Shown here piece by piece: positions 6,398-9,835 of a stretch of 9,835 nucleotides of DNA. Source of the stretch: Lachnoclostridium sp. UBA933 (GTDB taxonomy: Bacteria; Bacillota; Clostridia; Lachnospirales; Lachnospiraceae). The stretch is from NCBI GenBank assembly GCA_002293545.1, contig DBDL01000072.1, forward strand, positions 1-9,835. Reading direction: 5' to 3'. The first letter of the stretch is position 1. Each line of letters starts with the position of its first letter. Under the pieces are notes generated by a model. That model had not been told where the DNA came from and searched no databases. It worked only from the letters and a program-made list of their open reading frames with translations. The position numbers and the translations under genes were made by a program.

Positions 6398-7246
6398 TGT
6401 CCATGCATAAATCAATACAACGGCGCCAAGTACAATCCGGTAATAACCAAATATTTTAAAATCGTGCTTTCGGATATACCCTAACAAAAACTTTATCACC
6501 ACCAAAGAAACGATAAAGGCAATGAACATACCGGCGAGCAGTGTGGTGATTTCCCAGCCTCCGAAGCTGTTTCCTTTAAAAAGGTAGCCGGCGCATTTTA
6601 ACAGGCTTGCTCCAAACATAACCGGAATTGCCAAAAAAAACGTAAACTCTGCGGCAACCGGACGGCTGAATCCAATAATCAACGCACCGAGTATTGTAGC
6701 ACCCGAACGTGAGGTTCCCGGAATAATCGCAGCGCTTAACTGAAACAATCCGATAATCAGTGCCGCCCTGTACGTAATTTGACTAAGGTTTGTAATCAGC
6801 GGCTTGGTGTCTTGATTCCATATTTCTACGACGATAAACAATACGCCGTAAACAATCAACGCCATACCGACAACTTCCGGCTTATAAAAGATTTCGTCAA
6901 TCTCTTCTTCAAATAAAATACCTACGATTGCCGCCGGAATACAGGCGATGATTATTTTTACCCACAGCATTAAAATATCCATATCCCATGTAAACCGTTT
7001 ATGATTTGATTTACTCTCCTGATATCTGACCGGAAAGATTCTTTTCCAAAATAAAAGCACAACTGCCAAAATAGATCCGAACTGTACAACCACCAGGAAC
7101 ATCTCGCTGAAATCACCGTTTTTATCATGAAACGTTAAGAACTGCTCTGCCAGTATCATATGTCCGGTACTGCTGATGGGAAGCCATTCGGTAATACCTT
7201 GGACAATCCCGTGTATGACTGCTGTCAATACATCAAAAATCCCCAT
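6377..7246 (-). CDS. uppP: Undecaprenyl-diphosphatase (UppP/BacA)
   Basis: This integral membrane enzyme removes one phosphate from undecaprenyl diphosphate, regenerating the lipid carrier for peptidoglycan and other wall polymers; higher dosage gives bacitracin tolerance in many species. The 289-residue product carries motif 1, GITEWLPISSTGH (17-29), with the catalytic glutamates and serines of the family, and motif 2, PGTSRSG (176-182), with the essential arginine at 180. About eight hydrophobic segments are present. The start at 7246 is preferred because GGAGG lies 6 bases upstream; the in-frame ATG two codons earlier would have no spacing from that site. A longer frame opening at 7318 starts upstream of the promoter and is excluded. 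The gene converges with the amidase and diverges from the PAP2 gene. Confidence 0.96.
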   Translation of the reverse strand: MGIFDVLTAVIHGIVQGITEWLPISSTGHMILAEQFLTFHDKNGDFSEMFLVVVQFGSILAVVLLFWKRIFPVRYQESKSNHKRFTWDMDILMLWVKIIIACIPAAIVGILFEEEIDEIFYKPEVVGMALIVYGVLFIVVEIWNQDTKPLITNLSQITYRAALIIGLFQLSAAIIPGTSRSGATILGALIIGFSRPVAAEFTFFLAIPVMFGASLLKCAGYLFKGNSFGGWEITTLLAGMFIAFIVSLVVIKFLLGYIRKHDFKIFGYYRIVLGAVVLIYAWTVGFAAV

Positions 7247-7282
7247 TTCCATCCTCCCCTTGATACGTGTTTTATTCTTATT

Positions 7283-7311
7283 AGTATACAAGTATGACGG
7301 CAAGAAATCAA
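7283..7311 (-). promoter_or_regulatory. uppP promoter
   Basis: On the minus strand TTGATT (7311-7306) and TATACT (7288-7283, 5 of 6) are 17 bases apart. The start point would be near 7276, giving a leader of about 30 bases with GGGGAGG before the ATG. It also rules out the longer upstream start for uppP. Confidence 0.65.
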
Positions 7312-7328
7312 GAATCAATTTACATCAG

Positions 7329-7357
7329 TTGCAATATGATTCAAAGTAGTGTAGAAT
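7329..7357 (+). promoter_or_regulatory. Distal promoter of the PAP2-flippase-pssA genes
   Basis: TTGCAA (7329-7334) and TAGAAT (7352-7357, 5 of 6) are separated by 17 bases. The start point near 7364 would place the 38-base inverted repeat (7394-7431) in the transcribed leader. It is back-to-back with the uppP promoter; the two -35 boxes are only 17 bases apart, so one regulator could act on both. Confidence 0.5.
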
Positions 7358-7393
7358 GATAGCGTTAGATATTCCGATATCATTCGGTTCATA

Positions 7394-7431
7394 CTATAGG
7401 AAACGACATAAAAAACTGTCATTTCCTATAG
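7394..7431 (+). repeat. Long interrupted inverted repeat / hairpin upstream of the PAP2 gene
   Basis: CTATAGGAAA (7394-7403) is exactly complementary to TTTCCTATAG (7422-7431). After one C/A mismatch, GACA (7405-7408) pairs with TGTC (7417-7420), leaving an 8-base A-rich loop. The result is a 14-pair stem with a single mismatch. It is not followed by a T tract on either strand, so it is not a standard terminator. Its right arm overlaps the weak -35 position of the proximal promoter. Confidence 0.75.
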
Positions 7432-7450
7432 CTCCTGCGTTGTATATAAT
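7422..7450 (+). promoter_or_regulatory. Possible proximal promoter of the PAP2 gene
   Basis: A perfect TATAAT (7445-7450) lies 34 bases before the PAP2 start codon. The -35 position at 17-base spacing reads TTTCCT (7422-7427), a poor match that falls in the right arm of the inverted repeat. The promoter could depend on, or be blocked by, a protein binding that repeat. Confidence 0.4.
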
Positions 7451-7484
7451 AAAAAGTACAAGAAATACGAAAGGCGTTCTCTTT

Positions 7485-8207
7485 ATGCGTTTATGGCTTA
7501 GAAATATAACTTCCCGAATACGGTTTTATTGTGTCATTCCCTTATTGTCCGCTTTGGGAATCAATATGCTTTTTTACAGCGGAACAATGATTCTTTTGGC
7601 GGATTGGAAACATTATGACCTGACCCTCCCGGTTGATCTTATGGTTCCGGTGATTCCATGGTTTATGTATATCTATTTCGGCTGCTTTCTCTTTTGGGTC
7701 ATCAATTATGTTATGATTGGCAGCTTAGGGAAAAAACATTTTTACCGCTTCATCACCGCGGACATGCTTTCCAGAGTGGTATGCGGAATCTTTTTTATTC
7801 TGCTGCCGACAACGAATTTAAAGCTGCGCGAAGCCGTGATTTTGGAAGGTTCTTCTTTTGCCGAAACAATGATGCGCTTTCTGTATACTGTCGACCAGCC
7901 GAGGAATCTATTTCCGTCGATTCACTGTCTGGTAAGTTGGTTTTGTTTTATCGGCATCCGCGGGCAAAAGACGATTCCTTTTTGGTACCGTACGTTTTCA
8001 TGTCTGTTTGCCGTCGCCGTTTGTATCTCAACACAAGTGACAAAACAGCATTATATTGTAGATGCCATTGGCGGAATAATATTGGCGGAATTACTGTATT
8101 ATATAACTACACATACGAACTTGTATCAACCGGTTATGAGATTTTTTGAAAGAATAAATTCTAAGCTTCCTCGGCGGTTGTTAAAGGAGAAAGAATTTGG
8201 AGAATAA
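7485..8207 (+). CDS. PAP2-superfamily membrane phosphatase
   Basis: PAP2 proteins hydrolyse lipid phosphates such as phosphatidate, phosphatidylglycerophosphate or undecaprenyl diphosphate at the membrane, by way of a phospho-histidine intermediate. The 240-residue product has about six hydrophobic segments. The catalytic parts are DQPRNLFPSIH (137-147, His147) and STQVTKQHYIVD (182-193, nucleophile His189, Asp193). These correspond to PSGH and SRx5Hx3D, with Ile for Gly and Thr for Arg, a pattern shared with the inositol-phosphorylceramide-synthase-like branch (PAP2_3). The start at 7485 is supported by GAAAGG about 10 bases upstream. A frame extending to 7356 crosses the promoter and inverted repeat and is not used. 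The gene overlaps the flippase-like gene by 11 bases. The substrate cannot be told; undecaprenyl diphosphate or a phospholipid precursor are both plausible given uppP and pssA nearby. Confidence 0.87.
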   Translation: MRLWLRNITSRIRFYCVIPLLSALGINMLFYSGTMILLADWKHYDLTLPVDLMVPVIPWFMYIYFGCFLFWVINYVMIGSLGKKHFYRFITADMLSRVVCGIFFILLPTTNLKLREAVILEGSSFAETMMRFLYTVDQPRNLFPSIHCLVSWFCFIGIRGQKTIPFWYRTFSCLFAVAVCISTQVTKQHYIVDAIGGIILAELLYYITTHTNLYQPVMRFFERINSKLPRRLLKEKEFGE

Positions 8208-9294
8208 GAAAAATACGATTCTTAGTATATTGTTTTTGATCGTTTTATTGGTACTCACTTTTTATTTGATGTTCAGTGGTCAGGACTTAGGGATAATCAT
8301 GGATCAGATTGCAAGGGTCAACAAATGGTATTTATTGACCGGTGTGTTTTTGGTTATTATATTTGTATGCTGTGAATCTGTTATTATCAAATATCTTTTG
8401 CATGTGATTCATATTAAATGGCCTCTCCATAAATGTGTGCGTTATTCCTTTATCGGATTTTTTTTCAGTTGTATTACACCGTCTGCAACCGGCGGGCAGC
8501 CTGCTCAAATATATTATATGAAAAAAGAAGGACTGGATATCCCCAAATCCACAATCGTACTCCTTCTTGTCACAATCCTTTATAAGTTTGTCCTCGTTTT
8601 TATTGGTGTCCTCGTTGCTTTGTTCGGTCAGACAATGATTTTGGATTTACCGCCGGAGATTAAATTTTATTTTTATCTCGGCCTGGGTCTAAATATCTTC
8701 AGCGTTGTTTTTATGAGCTTTTTGGTTTTTTATCCAAAGCTCTCCCGTTACCTTTTGATTCGTTTTTACCAATTACTCGGCAAACTGCATCTTATCCGGA
8801 GAGTGGCACGCAAAATCGTCAAAATAAACCGCTCGATGGATGATTATGAAAGGGCTTCGGTCTTTCTATGGGAGAATAAACTTGCCATTTTTAATACTTT
8901 TGTAATCTCTTTAATCCAGCGTCTATTGCTCTTTTTTGTCACATACATTGTATACAAGAGTTTCGGTTTGAATGAATATTCTGCCTTAAGAATAACTATT
9001 TTACAATCCCTGATATCCATTTCGGTAGATATGCTTCCCCTGCCGGGCGGTATGGGTATCAGCGAACGTATTTTCTCTGTAATATTTGTACCGATTTTCG
9101 GTACGGTGTCCCTAACGCTGTCGGCAATGCTTTTAAGCCGCGGAATCAGCTATTATGCTTTGATCCTTATCAGCGCAGTTGTTACAATTTATACCCATAT
9201 ACTTGTGGTTAAAAAAGCGGGCGGCAGAAAAATGCACCCGCGCAAGTTCTGCAAAGCGGAACTTGCTCCGCAAGATGAGGACTTTCCTAAATAA
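8197..9294 (+). CDS. Flippase-like membrane protein (LPG_synthase_TM / YbhN / UPF0104 family)
   Basis: This is a polytopic membrane protein related to the N-terminal flippase half of MprF (lysylphosphatidylglycerol synthase), without the aminoacyl-transferase half. About seven to eight hydrophobic segments are present. The family signatures are SATGGQPAQIYYM (96-108) and DMLPLPGGMGISE (278-290). The role is probably lipid transport across the membrane; the substrate is unknown. The start is TTG at 8197: AAAGGAG lies 7 bases upstream and there is no alternative ATG nearby. It overlaps the PAP2 gene by 11 bases, suggesting coupling. The last 26 codons (from Lys340) are unusual: they are GC-rich, polar, and made from stem-loop sequence, whereas the hydrophobic core ends at about 338. 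The tail looks like an acquired extension. Confidence 0.88.
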   Translation: MENKKNTILSILFLIVLLVLTFYLMFSGQDLGIIMDQIARVNKWYLLTGVFLVIIFVCCESVIIKYLLHVIHIKWPLHKCVRYSFIGFFFSCITPSATGGQPAQIYYMKKEGLDIPKSTIVLLLVTILYKFVLVFIGVLVALFGQTMILDLPPEIKFYFYLGLGLNIFSVVFMSFLVFYPKLSRYLLIRFYQLLGKLHLIRRVARKIVKINRSMDDYERASVFLWENKLAIFNTFVISLIQRLLLFFVTYIVYKSFGLNEYSALRITILQSLISISVDMLPLPGGMGISERIFSVIFVPIFGTVSLTLSAMLLSRGISYYALILISAVVTIYTHILVVKKAGGRKMHPRKFCKAELAPQDEDFPK

Positions 9295-9341
9295 AGCGGG
9301 CGGCAGCGGAAACAAGGTTTCTGCCGGAACATGCCCGCCAA
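9214..9341. repeat. Cluster of three GC-rich stem-loops with a repeated 14-base core
   Basis: The 14-base string AAAGCGGGCGGCAG occurs at 9214-9227 and again at 9293-9306. Each copy opens a hairpin closed by ATGCACCCGC (to 9241) or ATGCCCGCC (to 9339). Between them GCAAGTTCTGC (9242-9252) pairs with GCGGAACTTGC (9256-9266) over an AAA loop. The CTTGC arm can instead pair with GCAAG at 9270-9274. The first two hairpins are inside the end of the flippase gene; the third follows its stop codon. On the plus strand the third is followed by CAAAAAAT, not a T tract, so it is not a standard terminator. It may stabilise or process mRNA between the flippase and pssA cistrons. Confidence 0.7.
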
Positions 9342-9386
9342 AAAATCTGCACTAACAAATACAGCAAAAGAAAAGAGGAATATCTT

Positions 9387-9835
9387 ATGATTGGTTTTTA
9401 TAATTATTCCGTAATCCTGACCTATCTTGGGTTAGCGGCTTCTATGGTAGGAATTAAAGAGGCAATTACCGGAATGATGGTTCCGGCGGACAATCATTTT
9501 CATTTTATGATGGCGGTTCTCTGTCTGGCATTTTCCGGTTTATGTGATACTTTTGACGGAAAAATAGCACGGAATATGAAAAACAGAAGCAAGGAGGCGG
9601 GAATCTTCGGGGTTCAGATTGATTCTTTGTGCGATGTCGTCTGCTTCGGTGTATTTCCGGCAGTATTTTCTTATTGCTTGGGGGTACGCGGTTTTCTCGG
9701 CGTTCTTATATTGATTTCATATGTGCTCGGAGCAATTATACGGCTGGCTTTTTTTAATGTCCAGGACGAACTGAAACGCACCGGTCCGCCCTCCGAAGAA
9801 AAAAAATCATACCGCGGACTTCCGGTTACCTCCAA
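9387..9835 (+). CDS. pssA: CDP-alcohol phosphatidyltransferase, phosphatidylserine synthase-like; 3' end beyond the window
   Basis: The enzyme joins the phosphatidyl group of a CDP-diacylglycerol to a small alcohol; PssA uses L-serine and makes phosphatidylserine in the membrane. The 149 visible codons carry the family motif: Asp54 and Asp57 in CDTFDGKIAR (53-62), then Gly75, Asp79 and Asp83 in FGVQIDSLCD, followed by VVCFGVFPA. The spacing between AR and the FG segment is longer than the classical eight residues, with an inserted charged stretch. The DSL-D-VCFG pattern and the later FNVQDEL favour phosphatidylserine synthase over phosphatidylglycerophosphate synthase. AGAGGA about 7 bases upstream supports the ATG at 9387. 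It follows the flippase gene by 92 bases on the same strand and probably belongs to the same transcription unit. The serine specificity is inferred. Confidence 0.87.
   Translation, partial: MIGFYNYSVILTYLGLAASMVGIKEAITGMMVPADNHFHFMMAVLCLAFSGLCDTFDGKIARNMKNRSKEAGIFGVQIDSLCDVVCFGVFPAVFSYCLGVRGFLGVLILISYVLGAIIRLAFFNVQDELKRTGPPSEEKKSYRGLPVTS

Noticed and set aside
7247..7318. Longer uppP reading frame with 24 extra N-terminal residues
   Set aside because: The extension covers the predicted promoter (7283-7311), and a GGAGG site is ideally placed for the start at 7246.
7356..7484. Longer PAP2 reading frame starting at 7356
   Set aside because: It runs through the inverted repeat and the TATAAT box, and it has no ribosome binding site; the start at 7485 has one.
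9296..9341. Third GC-rich hairpin as an intrinsic terminator of the flippase gene
   Set aside because: The stem is followed by an A run, not a T run, on the coding strand, and pssA follows closely on the same strand.

Overview
The window reads like a chromosomal segment of a low-to-moderate GC Firmicute (Bacillota), most likely a member of Clostridia. The grounds are strong AGGAG-type ribosome binding sites, GTG and TTG starts beside ATG, sigmaA-like promoters with TTGACA and TATAAT boxes, and a Gram-positive type LexA box (CGAAC-N4-GTTC) in front of recA. The species cannot be named from the sequence. No rRNA, tRNA, CRISPR array, transposase, integrase or phage structural gene was seen. No stretch above 300 bases lacks a gene.

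Layout. Positions 1-773 (minus) hold the first 257 codons of recA, with a LexA-controlled promoter and a second, very strong promoter further upstream. Positions 1043-3277 (minus) encode a CopA-type copper P1B-ATPase. Positions 3503-4937 (plus) encode a GT2-like glycosyltransferase whose end overlaps the start of an HxlR-family regulator. Positions 4931-5572 (minus) encode RNase HI with an N-terminal viroplasmin-like domain. Positions 5733-6305 (plus) encode an Amidase_3-like cell-wall hydrolase without a signal peptide and with a substituted catalytic residue. Positions 6377-7246 (minus) encode UppP. Positions 7485-9835 (plus) hold a PAP2 phosphatase, a YbhN/MprF-type flippase-like membrane protein and the start of a CDP-alcohol phosphatidyltransferase (PssA-like).

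How it works together. The right third is an envelope-lipid neighbourhood. UppP recycles the undecaprenyl carrier. The divergent PAP2-flippase-PssA genes, with overlapping or close spacing, look like an operon for phospholipid or polyprenyl-phosphate turnover. The amidase-like protein next door fits a wall/envelope theme. The left two thirds are mixed housekeeping genes: DNA repair, copper export and RNA-DNA hybrid removal.

No clear-cut new multi-gene system is visible. The most interesting signals are non-coding: a 23-nt element shared by the leaders of copA and rnhA at the same distance from the start codon; a long interrupted inverted repeat in the leader of the PAP2 gene; a cluster of GC-rich stem-loops that forms the 3' end of the flippase gene; and a 38-bp degenerate tandem repeat between the convergent amidase and uppP genes. 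Two enzymes carry changes at normally conserved active positions: the amidase (Glu to Asn) and CopA (MxxSS to MxxSD).
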